From assembly GCA_937892345.1 (NCBI GenBank), contig CALAGF010000200.1, positions 1-15,871 of the forward strand: a stretch of DNA of 15,871 nucleotides, written 5' to 3'. Of the stretch, positions 1-6,439 are shown piece by piece. The notes under the pieces are model-generated. The model worked only from the letters and a program-made list of their open reading frames with translations. It had not been told where the DNA came from and did no database searches. The stretch's first letter is position 1. Every line of letters starts with the position of its first letter. Origin of the DNA: an uncultured Rhodocyclaceae bacterium (GTDB lineage Bacteria > Pseudomonadota > Gammaproteobacteria > Burkholderiales > Rhodocyclaceae). The position numbers and the translations under genes were made by a program.

Positions 1-51
1 TTCATGACCGGTGCCACGATGAACATCAATGGTGGTCTGTACTACCAGTAA
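1..51 (+). CDS. phaB: Acetoacetyl-CoA reductase, C-terminal end only (partial)
   Basis: Frame 1 encodes the 16 residues FMTGATMNINGGLYYQ followed by TAA; the rest of the gene lies outside the window. This ending is characteristic of PhaB-type short-chain dehydrogenases, which reduce acetoacetyl-CoA to 3-hydroxybutyryl-CoA with NADPH in polyhydroxybutyrate synthesis. The call rests on this short tail and on phaR being the next gene, a common arrangement in betaproteobacteria. Other SDR enzymes such as FabG end similarly, but the GGLYYQ ending favours PhaB. Confidence 0.75.
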   Translation, partial: FMTGATMNINGGLYYQ

Positions 52-96
52 AAAAAAGTTGCCCGTTGGCCTGCTGGCCGACAACACAATTTTTTG

Positions 97-123
97 AAAA
101 GCCCGGTTATCCGGGCTTTTTTT
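97..123 (+). terminator. Rho-independent terminator after phaB
   Basis: A 10-bp perfect inverted repeat (AAAAGCCCGG at 97-106, CCGGGCTTTT at 111-120) encloses a TTAT loop and runs into seven consecutive T residues (117-123). It begins 45 bases after the phaB stop codon and separates phaB from the phaR promoter, so phaR is probably transcribed independently. Confidence 0.9.
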
Positions 124-146
124 GTTGAAAATATTACTGAACTTTT

Positions 147-208
147 GCGCTGCAACATCAATACGCAGTTAATGGGCACCCCGTTTTTGGCTATAATGCT
201 GCACTGCA
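147..208 (+). promoter_or_regulatory. Possible PhaR operator pair flanking the phaR promoter
   Basis: GCGCTGCA (147-154) and GCACTGCA (201-208) form a near-identical pair, 54 bases apart, on either side of the -35/-10 region. From memory, PhaR of other species recognises CTGC-N3/4-GCAG-like elements, and the second copy lies within CTGC-ACT-GCA, one base from that pattern. The pair could be an autoregulatory operator. This is inference from position and resemblance only. Confidence 0.3.
169..197 (+). promoter_or_regulatory. Probable sigma-70 promoter of phaR
   Basis: A perfect -10 hexamer TATAAT lies at 192-197. With a 17-base spacer the -35 position would be TTAATG at 169-174, a weak match. 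Transcription would start near 204, about 30 bases before the phaR ATG. The good -10 with a poor -35 is typical of a gene kept at modest level or autoregulated, which is known for phaR in other bacteria. Confidence 0.55.
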
Positions 209-233
209 CACAAAACTGACCAAGGGTGGAAAT

Positions 234-785
234 ATGTCCGAACCGGTTCGCCTGATCAAGAAATATCCCAATCGTCGTCTGTATGACACCAAGACAAGTG
301 CCTACATTACGCTGGGAGATGTCAAGGATCTGGTGCTCAAGTTCGAGGTCTTCAAGGTGGTGGATGCCAAGACCAGCGACGATTTGACCCGCAGCATCCT
401 CCTCCAGATCATTCTTGAAGAGGAAACTGGTGGCGTGCCGCTTTTGTCGTCCGAGCTGCTGTCCGGTTTTATCCGCTTTTATGGCAGTGCTTCACAGAAC
501 ATGCTTGGCAAGTATCTGGAAAACAATATGCGGACTTTTGTCGACTTCCAGCAAAAACTGCAGGAACAGTCGCGCACCATGTACGGTGGTGATACGGCAA
601 CGGTGCAGGCCGATTTCTGGAATCAGTTTCTCAATCTGCAACAGCCGGCTATGCAAAGCATGATGACGGCTTACATGGATCAGTCCAAGAAGATGTTCCT
701 GTCGATGCAGGACCAGTTGCAAAACCAGACCCGTGGCATGTTCACCGGCTTCCAGTTCAATCCGGGCGACAAGCCCGAGAAGTAA
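234..785 (+). CDS. phaR: Polyhydroxyalkanoate synthesis repressor PhaR
   Basis: A complete 183-residue protein, the usual PhaR length. The N-terminal DNA-binding PHB_acc_N domain spans about residues 4-65 and carries the family signature RLIKKYPNRRLYDT (6-19). It is followed by a PHB/PHA-accumulation domain and a Gln/Met-rich C-terminal half that in the family contacts PHA granules. PhaR represses phasin genes and its own gene, and is released when it binds nascent granules. The ATG at 234 has a purine-rich ribosome site (AAGGGTGG) upstream. Its TAA is immediately followed by the complement of the nifM stop codon. A small hairpin (AGCC-GGC-GGCT then T5, 788-802) inside the nifM 3' end could be a weak terminator for it. 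Confidence 0.95.
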   Translation: MSEPVRLIKKYPNRRLYDTKTSAYITLGDVKDLVLKFEVFKVVDAKTSDDLTRSILLQIILEEETGGVPLLSSELLSGFIRFYGSASQNMLGKYLENNMRTFVDFQQKLQEQSRTMYGGDTATVQADFWNQFLNLQQPAMQSMMTAYMDQSKKMFLSMQDQLQNQTRGMFTGFQFNPGDKPEK

Positions 786-1607
786 TCAGCCGGCGGCTTT
801 TTCCAGCGACTTGATCCAGTCGCGCTGGGTTTCCCGGCGTCGCTTGTCGGTCAGTCGCTCGATGATGCGTTCGCGCACCAATTCAAAAGCCAGTTTCCCG
901 CTTTCGAAAATTTCATCGCATCGCAGGATATGCAAACCCATCGGCGAGGCCAGCACCGCGCTGACTTCTCCTGCTTTTAGCGAAAATGCCGTTGGCTCCA
1001 GCGCCGGATACAGTTGATTGCGTTTGACCACGCCAAGGACTCCGCCTTCCATGGCTGTTGGACATTGGGAGTGGCGCAAGGCAGCTTCGGCAAATTTTTC
1101 GCGATTTCCTGCGGTCGACCGCAGATTTTCCAGAATTTTGCGCGCAGCTTCCTCTTCCTTGGGGTTGTTGAAGGTGATCAGAATGTGGCGTAGCCGACGT
1201 GCCTCCGGACGATCGAAGGCCTCCGGGTGTAGCCGGTAATAAATTTCGGCGTCGACGGCAGTGACTGGTGGCGTGACCGATGCCACCTTGTCGAGTACGG
1301 CTTCGACACGCAGATCGCGCGCGATGGCTGATTCGAGATCGGCAACTTCCAGCCCGATGCCTTGAAGTTCACGCGTGAAACAGGCCTTGTCAGGATAACG
1401 CTTGTGGATTTCGTCTATCCGCGTGGACAGGGTCGCTGCCGGCACCACGACGTTCGCGGCCATCGGCGTGGCCAGAATGCGCTGCTCAATGCGGTGCTGA
1501 CGTTCGGCAATTTCGCTCAGCCGGATACGCTCGGCTTCACTCAAGGTGTCCGGCGCCTTCTGGAACATTTCCCAGGAGAGTTTTAGTTCAAGGTATCCGC
1601 GCAACAT
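786..1607 (-). CDS. nifM: Nitrogenase maturation protein NifM (PpiC-type peptidyl-prolyl isomerase)
   Basis: 273 residues. NifM is required to produce active, stable NifH (the nitrogenase Fe protein), presumably through prolyl isomerisation. Residues about 137-232 form a parvulin/PpiC domain, with LRHILITFNNP (139-149), a HSQCPTAMEGGVLG stretch (179-192) and SPMGLHILRC (221-230). The N-terminal 120 residues are helical and contain the RQHRIEQRIL segment typical of NifM. There is no signal peptide, so it is cytoplasmic, unlike SurA/PrsA parvulins. The ATG at 1607 lies inside the end of nifZ (20-bp overlap) and has CGGAGT as ribosome site. It is the last gene of the nifV-cysE-nifWZM operon, as in Azotobacter, and ends flush against phaR. 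Confidence 0.93.
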   Translation of the reverse strand: MLRGYLELKLSWEMFQKAPDTLSEAERIRLSEIAERQHRIEQRILATPMAANVVVPAATLSTRIDEIHKRYPDKACFTRELQGIGLEVADLESAIARDLRVEAVLDKVASVTPPVTAVDAEIYYRLHPEAFDRPEARRLRHILITFNNPKEEEAARKILENLRSTAGNREKFAEAALRHSQCPTAMEGGVLGVVKRNQLYPALEPTAFSLKAGEVSAVLASPMGLHILRCDEIFESGKLAFELVRERIIERLTDKRRRETQRDWIKSLEKAAG

Positions 1608-2070
1608 CGTTTGACTCCGAAGCTTCGGCTGGCTCGAGGATGATTTCCGGAATCTGCAGGACGCGGCCCGGAAGACTATCGAAATGGATGTGGTAAGCCA
1701 CGCCGCCCGGGATATCGCGGATCACCTTGATGACTTCCCCGATGGCGCCCGGCGTGACCAGGACTTCGCCCCCCACTGCCAGTTGGCGACTGGCTCGTAC
1801 CTTTTCACGGAACTCAAAGCGGGACGGGGTCCAGGCTTCGTCGGCGCTGATCAGTTCTTCTTCGCGGCAGCCGACGATTTTCCCCTCATCGAGGAAGTTG
1901 ACCGAATAAATGATCTGATCCTGAAGAAAGGTGCCGACATCGACGACGTAACCGATGCTGCCCCGGCGTACCAGCGGAGCGCCCGGATCAAGACCGGGAT
2001 AGGTGCCGTCGTTGCGCACGTTACGCGTCAGGCGCACGGCCTCCCCATACTCCCATTTGGCGTTCATCAT
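1588..2070 (-). CDS. nifZ: Nitrogen fixation protein NifZ
   Basis: 160 residues, near the family length. NifZ is an accessory protein in nitrogenase MoFe-protein maturation, linked to P-cluster formation. Two NifZ/SH3-like beta units are visible: residues about 5-75, with the signature GYVVDVGTFLQDQIIYSVNF and CREEELI, and about 95-150, with GGEVLVTPGAIGEVIKVIRD. Translation starts at an ATG that overlaps the nifW TGA (2067-2070). A second ATG follows directly, so either Met may be used. The ribosome site is poor, which suggests coupling to nifW translation. Confidence 0.93.
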   Translation of the reverse strand: MMNAKWEYGEAVRLTRNVRNDGTYPGLDPGAPLVRRGSIGYVVDVGTFLQDQIIYSVNFLDEGKIVGCREEELISADEAWTPSRFEFREKVRASRQLAVGGEVLVTPGAIGEVIKVIRDIPGGVAYHIHFDSLPGRVLQIPEIILEPAEASESNDVARIP

Positions 2071-2408
2071 TCGCGGAATACCTTGTCGAGCGAGACGAAG
2101 GAGGTCGATCCACCCTCGGGTTTGTCGACATGCTGGAAGACAGCAAAGACTTTTTCGGTCAACGAATCAGACACCACAAAATCCTGATACGCACGTTCCA
2201 GCCACAGGCGGTAAATGCCGCGCTGCTGCTCTTCCTCGGGCGGCAGGTTGGGCGACTGCCTGGCCAGGTAGTCGTGAAAGCGTTGCAAGATGTGCAGGCG
2301 ATTCACATGGACGATTGAAGGTTCGTAAGGAACCTCGAAGTAGTCGAGAAAATCCTCGGCAGAAACCAGATCATCCATGGCTTCGGCAAGGGTCAGTGTG
2401 TCTTCCAT
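2067..2408 (-). CDS. nifW: Nitrogenase-stabilizing/protective protein NifW
   Basis: 113 residues starting MEDTLTLAEAMDDLVSAEDF, the standard NifW opening; the middle carries the conserved stretch FLDYFEVPYEPSIVHVNRLH. NifW is a small soluble protein associated with the MoFe protein and proposed to protect it or assist its maturation under oxygen stress. The frame is open to 2444, but the ATG at 2408 is chosen because GAGGAGG (2420-2414) sits at the right distance upstream and the added 12 residues do not resemble the family. It overlaps nifZ by four bases. Confidence 0.93.
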   Translation of the reverse strand: MEDTLTLAEAMDDLVSAEDFLDYFEVPYEPSIVHVNRLHILQRFHDYLARQSPNLPPEEEQQRGIYRLWLERAYQDFVVSDSLTEKVFAVFQHVDKPEGGSTSFVSLDKVFRE

Positions 2409-2483
2409 GATGGCCTCCTCAGGCTGCGACAAGCGTGAAATCATGAGTTGCTGCGGTCGACGCGTCGAACGTCTGAAATTCCT

Positions 2484-3263
2484 CTACGCCTCGTGCATGG
2501 CCTCGTTTTCGCAACACAGATCACCCGCTGAACAGCTGCGGCAATCGCCGCTGTGGTCAGGTGGCGGTGGCTCGTTGCGGACTGCGGCCAGCTCTTTTTC
2601 CAGGCTTTCGATGCGCTCGATCAGGCAGGCGATTGATTTGGCAACCGGGTCGGGCATCAGGTTATGGTCAAGGTTGATCCCCTGCGCAGCGCTGTGCCCG
2701 ATGCGCGTATCGACGATGCGGCCGGGAATGCCGACCACGGTACGGTCGGCGGGCACATGTTTGACGACTACCGAATTGGCCCCGACCCGCGCCCTTTCCC
2801 CAATGACGATCGGCCCGAGAATCTTTGCGCCGGCACCTACCACCACGCCATCGGCGAGTGTCGGATGGCGCTTGCCCTTGTTCCATGAGGTGCCACCCAG
2901 CGTCACCCCGTGATATAGCGTCACATCGTCACCGACTTCAGCCGTTTCGCCGATGACCACGCAGGCGCCGTGATCGATGAAGAAGCGGCGGCCGATGCTG
3001 GCGCCGGGATGGATGTCCACATTGGTCAGCATGCGGCCAACAAAGGAGAGCAGGCGGGCGGGGAAGCACCAGCCGCCACGCCACAGGCGATGCGAAATGC
3101 GATGCGTGAGAATGGCGTGTACGCCAGGGTAAGTGGTCAGCACCTCAAGGGTGGAGCGAGCCGCCGGATCGCGCTCGAAGACGCAGGATAAATCTTCGCG
3201 CAGCGTTGCCCAGAGACCGGGTGAGGGCTGGTCAGGTGCAGTCATGGTCATCGTTTCAGACAT
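2484..3263 (-). CDS. cysE: Serine O-acetyltransferase, nif-associated, with cysteine-rich C-terminus
   Basis: 259 residues. It acetylates L-serine with acetyl-CoA to give O-acetylserine for cysteine synthesis; within nif operons it is thought to boost cysteine supply for Fe-S cluster assembly. An N-terminal helical part (about 10-75) precedes a left-handed beta-helix of hexapeptide repeats (about 80-185). The latter contains IDHG (96-99) at the catalytic Asp/His position, VIGETAEVGDDVTLYHGVTL, and GGT...GKRHPT for acetyl-CoA and serine binding. The frame is open to 3404, but the ATG at 3263 has GGAG upstream and gives the family N-terminus. It overlaps the nifV end by eight bases. The C-terminus adds a coiled segment and a Cys cluster (C241, C244, C250, C251), possibly metal-binding or redox-sensing. 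Confidence 0.92.
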   Translation of the reverse strand: MSETMTMTAPDQPSPGLWATLREDLSCVFERDPAARSTLEVLTTYPGVHAILTHRISHRLWRGGWCFPARLLSFVGRMLTNVDIHPGASIGRRFFIDHGACVVIGETAEVGDDVTLYHGVTLGGTSWNKGKRHPTLADGVVVGAGAKILGPIVIGERARVGANSVVVKHVPADRTVVGIPGRIVDTRIGHSAAQGINLDHNLMPDPVAKSIACLIERIESLEKELAAVRNEPPPPDHSGDCRSCSAGDLCCENEAMHEA

Positions 3264-4395
3264 GGTGAGAACTCCGGATGGCTGCCAGCAGGCAGAGGAG
3301 GTCGGTCGCTTCGGGTGGATGTTTGTGGCTGGCGACAAAACTGCGTACCGCGGGCAACAAGGCCAGCGACTCGGCTTCAACGAGTTCAATACCGAGCTCG
3401 GCATACACTACCTGAACCGCCCGGCTCCCCGAGTGTTTGCCCAGCACGATGCGATGGGCTTGACCGACATCGCGGGGATCAAAGCCCTGATAGTTGTCCG
3501 GATGCTTGAGCAGGCCGTCGACGTGAATCCCGGCCTCATGGGTGAAGGCGCCGGCGCCGACCACGCTCTTCTGCCAGGGTACCGCACGCCCCGACGCGTT
3601 GGCGACCATGCTTGAGAGCGCAGGGAAGCCTTTGAGATTAATGCCGGTGCGGATGCCGTGCAGTTTTTCCAGCCCCAGCACGACTTCTTCCAGCGGTGCG
3701 TTGCCGGCGCGTTCGCCCAGTCCGTTGACCGTGGTATTCACATGAGTGGCGCCGGCTTTGCACGCAGCCAGCGTGTTGGCTGTAGCCAGCCCCATGTCGT
3801 CGTGCGCGTGCATTTCGATTTCGAGGCCGGTACGTGCCCGCAGGTAAGCAATCCGCTCATAGGTAGCAAAAGGTTCGAGAATGCCGAGGGTGTCGGCAAA
3901 ACGCAGGCGACGAGCACCGGCGCGCTCTGCCGTTTCGGCCAGTGCGCAGAGAAAATCCCTGTCGGCGCGCGAAGCATCTTCACAGCCAAGACCAACTTCC
4001 AGCCCAAGGTCGAGCGCAGCACGTATGTGGTGCGGCAGTTCGCGCAGCAGCCAGCTGCGCGGCTGCTTCAACTTGTAGGCCAGATGCTGGTCGGATGCGG
4101 GAACGGAAATGTCGATCAGGTCGGCGCCCAGACCGGCACTGGCGGCAATATCGCCAAGCCGCATGCGGCTCCACACCATCAGTTTTGGTGCCAGCTTGAG
4201 TGCGGCAAGGGCGCGGATCGATTCACGCTCTTCGTCGCCCATGGCAGGAATGCCAACTTCCAGCTCGGGAACACCAATCGAGGCCAGGCGCTCGGCAATG
4301 GCCAGTTTCTCGTCGATCGAGAAGGCAACCCCCGCTGACTGTTCGCCATCGCGCAGTGTGGTGTCGTTGATCGTGACGAAGGGCTGGGTAGTCAT
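3256..4395 (-). CDS. nifV: Homocitrate synthase NifV
   Basis: 379 residues. It condenses acetyl-CoA with 2-oxoglutarate to (R)-homocitrate, the organic ligand of the nitrogenase iron-molybdenum cofactor. The HMGL-like TIM barrel shows DTTLRDGEQ (11-19), the metal motif HAHDDMG (196-202), NGLGERAGNAPLEEV (224-238), FTHEAGIHVDG (284-294) and GKHSG (319-323). These are features of the isopropylmalate/homocitrate synthase family, but it lacks the C-terminal LeuA regulatory domain, as expected for NifV. The ATG at 4395 is preceded by AGGAGA (4406-4401). It is the first gene of the operon and lies directly downstream of a sigma-54 promoter. Paralogous 2-isopropylmalate synthases are excluded by length and context. 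Confidence 0.96.
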   Translation of the reverse strand: MTTQPFVTINDTTLRDGEQSAGVAFSIDEKLAIAERLASIGVPELEVGIPAMGDEERESIRALAALKLAPKLMVWSRMRLGDIAASAGLGADLIDISVPASDQHLAYKLKQPRSWLLRELPHHIRAALDLGLEVGLGCEDASRADRDFLCALAETAERAGARRLRFADTLGILEPFATYERIAYLRARTGLEIEMHAHDDMGLATANTLAACKAGATHVNTTVNGLGERAGNAPLEEVVLGLEKLHGIRTGINLKGFPALSSMVANASGRAVPWQKSVVGAGAFTHEAGIHVDGLLKHPDNYQGFDPRDVGQAHRIVLGKHSGSRAVQVVYAELGIELVEAESLALLPAVRSFVASHKHPPEATDLLCLLAAIRSSHHV

Positions 4396-4419
4396 GGCGT
4401 TCTCCTTGCAAGCTCAGTA

Positions 4420-4434
4420 GCAAGCGGGGTGCCA
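4420..4434 (-). promoter_or_regulatory. Sigma-54 (-24/-12) promoter of the nifV operon
   Basis: On the minus strand the sequence reads TGGCAC-CCCGC-TTGC, a perfect match to the RpoN consensus TGGCAC-N5-TTGC, with flanking C/T and TA also favourable. Transcription is predicted near 4409, giving a leader of about 14 bases that still contains the nifV ribosome site. Sigma-54 promoters need an enhancer-binding activator, here expected to be NifA. Confidence 0.93.
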
Positions 4435-4436
4435 AG

Positions 4437-4449
4437 ATTCAAGCTATTG
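4437..4449. promoter_or_regulatory. Probable IHF site in the nifV promoter
   Basis: ATTCAAGCTATTG matches the IHF consensus WATCAA-N4-TTR at all defined positions but one, and an A/T-rich stretch follows to 4470. It lies between the NifA site and the -24 element, where IHF bends DNA in nif promoters so that NifA can touch sigma-54 polymerase. It is rather close to -24. Confidence 0.55.
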
Positions 4450-4493
4450 AAAAACCGGGTATTTTTTCTGTTGACCCTTGAAGTGTCGGGTCC

Positions 4494-4511
4494 TTGTCGG
4501 GAATGCGACAA
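4494..4511. promoter_or_regulatory. NifA upstream activator sequence (TGT-N10-ACA)
   Basis: TGT at 4495-4497 and ACA at 4508-4510 are separated by exactly 10 bases. The half-sites extend to a perfect six-base dyad TTGTCG-N6-CGACAA (4494-4511). The centre is about 93 bases upstream of the predicted nifV start of transcription, within the usual 80-150 base range for NifA enhancers. Confidence 0.88.
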
Positions 4512-4515
4512 AAGC

Positions 4516-4544
4516 AAAACGCCGGCTTTGGCGGCCGGCGTTTT
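4516..4544 (-). terminator. Rho-independent terminator after the Spy-like gene
   Basis: An 11-base perfect inverted repeat AAAACGCCGGC (4516-4526) / GCCGGCGTTTT (4534-4544) has a seven-base loop. Read on the minus strand, it begins 14 bases after the stop codon of the Spy-like gene and ends in GTTTTGCTTTT. It is symmetric enough to work in both directions. It insulates the nifV promoter, and the NifA site begins five bases beyond it. Confidence 0.88.
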
Positions 4545-4558
4545 GATTGGATGGATGA

Positions 4559-5146
4559 TCAGGAGCGCGGGTTACGGGTGTCGTCAGGGCCGCGATCCGG
4601 AGCACGGTTTGGCCCCCCGTCACGAGCGCCATCCGGCGCATGGCTAGGTCGGCGACCATCGCGTACGGTGGGTGGCGTCATGCTGGCCAGTTCCTTGCGC
4701 TGATCCGGTGTCAGCACGTCCAGCACCTTGCGCTCTGACTGCAGACGGGCGAGTTCCATGTCGGCACGCTGGCGCGCAATTTGATCGATCAGGCTCTTGG
4801 CTTTGGCATCGCTGTAATCCGGGGCTTGTTTCAGGGCCTGCAGCTCCTTTTCCGACTTTTGCAGCATCTTCATCTGCTTGCGCATCTGGGGTGCCTGGTT
4901 GTGCATGATGTCGAAAATCTTGTCGTCCTGCGCTTCGCTGAGGTCCAGGCGATGCAGACCGTGCAGCAAGTGCATCGGGCCGCCATCATGGCTCATGCCG
5001 GTGTGACGCATGCCCGACTTGCCATCGCACATGCCACCCTTGTCGCCGCCGTGGCCTTGAAACGCCATGGCGCTGAGCGGCAGAGCGGCAGCAAGGCCGG
5101 CAACAACGAGCAAACGCTTGATCGGCAACTGGTTGAACGTTTTCAT
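4559..5146 (-). CDS. Spy/CpxP-family periplasmic protein with His/Met-rich N-terminus
   Basis: 195 residues. A signal peptide is clear: basic MKTFNQLPIKR, hydrophobic LLVVAGLAAALPL, and a SAMA|F cleavage site after residue 28. The mature protein begins with a Gly/His/Met-rich stretch (30-66: eight His, five Met, one Cys). It continues with a charged helical region (68-155) ending in LTPDQRKEL (145-153), an LTxxQ motif as in Spy, CpxP and ZraP. The last 35 residues are a low-complexity, Arg/Asp/Pro/Gly-rich tail. The family comprises periplasmic ATP-independent chaperones or metal-responsive stress proteins induced by envelope stress. The ATG at 5146 has AAGGAGAA (5159-5152). Function beyond family level is not known; metal binding is inferred from composition. 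Confidence 0.8.
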   Translation of the reverse strand: MKTFNQLPIKRLLVVAGLAAALPLSAMAFQGHGGDKGGMCDGKSGMRHTGMSHDGGPMHLLHGLHRLDLSEAQDDKIFDIMHNQAPQMRKQMKMLQKSEKELQALKQAPDYSDAKAKSLIDQIARQRADMELARLQSERKVLDVLTPDQRKELASMTPPTVRDGRRPSHAPDGARDGGPNRAPDRGPDDTRNPRS

Positions 5147-5167
5147 TCGGGTTCTCCTTGGATATGA

Positions 5168-5184
5168 GCCGGATGACTTCCGGC
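5168..5184. repeat. Small hairpin in the Spy-like gene leader
   Basis: GCCGGA (5168-5173) and TCCGGC (5179-5184) form a perfect six-base stem with a five-base loop, just upstream of the AAGGAGAA ribosome site. No T-run follows on either strand, so it is not a normal terminator. It may stabilise the mRNA leader or be chance. Confidence 0.3.
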
Positions 5185-5211
5185 GACAGGTCCAAGATTA
5201 CGGAGATCGAT

Positions 5212-5247
5212 GTAAGACGTCGTTTGCCAGTTGTAAGAATTGGTAAT
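5212..5247. promoter_or_regulatory. Phased GTAAG/GTAAT direct repeats upstream of the Spy-like gene
   Basis: GTAAG at 5212-5216, GTAAG at 5233-5237 and GTAAT at 5243-5247 are spaced 21 and 10 bases apart, i.e. on one DNA face. The last two form GTAA-N6-GTAA, resembling the CpxR box GTAAA-N5-GTAAA. They lie 65-100 bases before the start codon of a Spy/CpxP-type gene, whose relatives are controlled by CpxR/BaeR. OmpR-class regulators bind such repeats. Candidate operator only. Confidence 0.4.
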
Positions 5248-5256
5248 GCCGGGGGC

Positions 5257-6384
5257 TCAGCCAATACGATCAAGCGCAGCAGCCAGACTAGCCACAGTAC
5301 GCGTCGGATTGTGCAGCTTTTCCAGTCCGAACAGCCCGATACGGAAGCTTCGGAAATCCTCGCGCTCATCGCACATCAGCGGCACGCCGGTTGCGGTTTG
5401 CAGCCCGGCTGCGACAAACTTTTTCGCGTTCTGGAGATCCGGGTCGCCGGTGTAGCTGACCACCACGCCCGGCGCCTTGAAACCTTCTGCCGCCACGCTG
5501 GGGAAGCCTCGGGCTTCGAGCAGGGCGCGTACCTGCTGGCCGAGTTCGAGCTGCTCATCGCGCACGCGGGCAAAACCATAAGCCTCGGTTTCCAGCATGA
5601 TGTCGCGCAAACCGCTCAGGGCGTCGGTCGGCATGGTGGCGTGATAGGCGTGGCCGCCGCTTTCGTAGGTTTCCATGATGTTCAGCCACTTTTTCAAATC
5701 GCAGGCAAAGCTGGTGCTCTGGGTTGCATCGATGCGGGCACGGGCACGTTCACCCAAGGCGATCAGTGCGCAACAGGGCGAGGCGCTCCAGCCTTTTTGC
5801 GGTGCGCTGATCAGTACATCCACCTCATTGGCTGCCATGTCGACCCAGACTGTGCCGGAAGCGATGCAATCGAGCACGAACAGACCGTCGACCGCATGAA
5901 CCGCTGCGCCGACTGCTTTCAGGTAATCGTCCGGCAAGATCATCCCGGAAGAGGTTTCTACATGCGGTGCAAAGACCACATCCGGCCGTTCGCTACGGAT
6001 CGCAGCCACAACGGTTTCGATGGGCGGTGGTGCAAACGGCGCCTGCGCTGTATCGGCTGTTTGCCTGGCCTTGAGGACGCTGGTTTCTGCCGGAATGTGG
6101 CCCATGTCAAAAATCTGCGTCCAGCGGAAGCTGAACCAGCCATTGCGGATCACCATGACTTTGCGGCCGGTGGCGAACTGACGGGCAACCGCTTCCATGC
6201 CGAAGCTGCCGCTGCCCGGCACCACAACGGCGGCCTTGGCGTTGTAGACCGTTTTCAGGATGCGTGAAATGTCGCGCATCACCCCCTGAAAACGTTGCGA
6301 CATATGATTGAGCGCGCGGTCGGTATAGACCACGGAGTATTCGAGCAGGCCGTCGGGATCAGGCTGGGGAAGCAGAGCTGGCAT
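5257..6384 (-). CDS. Class V aminotransferase (alanine-glyoxylate / serine-pyruvate aminotransferase family)
   Basis: 375 residues, typical of fold-type I class V aminotransferases (AGT/SPT, also 2-aminoethylphosphonate transaminase). Visible features are the PGSGSFGMEA loop (56-65), HVETSSG (141-147), the PLP-contacting Asp in FVLDCIASG (D172) and the Schiff-base lysine in SAPQKGWSASP (K197). The reaction is transfer of an amino group from alanine, serine or a related donor to glyoxylate or pyruvate; the substrate cannot be fixed from sequence. The ATG at 6384 (MPALLPQPDP) is chosen over the open frame to 6513 because the extra 43 residues do not look like the family and would reach into lysR. 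It follows lysR by 55 bases on the same strand, probably co-transcribed. Confidence 0.85.
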   Translation of the reverse strand: MPALLPQPDPDGLLEYSVVYTDRALNHMSQRFQGVMRDISRILKTVYNAKAAVVVPGSGSFGMEAVARQFATGRKVMVIRNGWFSFRWTQIFDMGHIPAETSVLKARQTADTAQAPFAPPPIETVVAAIRSERPDVVFAPHVETSSGMILPDDYLKAVGAAVHAVDGLFVLDCIASGTVWVDMAANEVDVLISAPQKGWSASPCCALIALGERARARIDATQSTSFACDLKKWLNIMETYESGGHAYHATMPTDALSGLRDIMLETEAYGFARVRDEQLELGQQVRALLEARGFPSVAAEGFKAPGVVVSYTGDPDLQNAKKFVAAGLQTATGVPLMCDEREDFRSFRIGLFGLEKLHNPTRTVASLAAALDRIG

Positions 6385-6439
6385 GGGTGTCTCTCGTGTT
6401 ATCTGTCTGAAATCGCAGCATAGCGCCGGCGCGCTTGAT

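Noticed and set aside
3264..3404. Upstream extension of cysE (47 codons)
   Set aside because: It lies entirely within nifV coding sequence and lacks CysE similarity; the ATG at 3263 has a proper GGAG site.
5158..6267. A long plus-strand open frame (369 codons) opposite the aminotransferase
   Set aside because: It is the antisense shadow of a well-conserved class V aminotransferase. Its translation is rich in His/Arg/Ala without any family motif.
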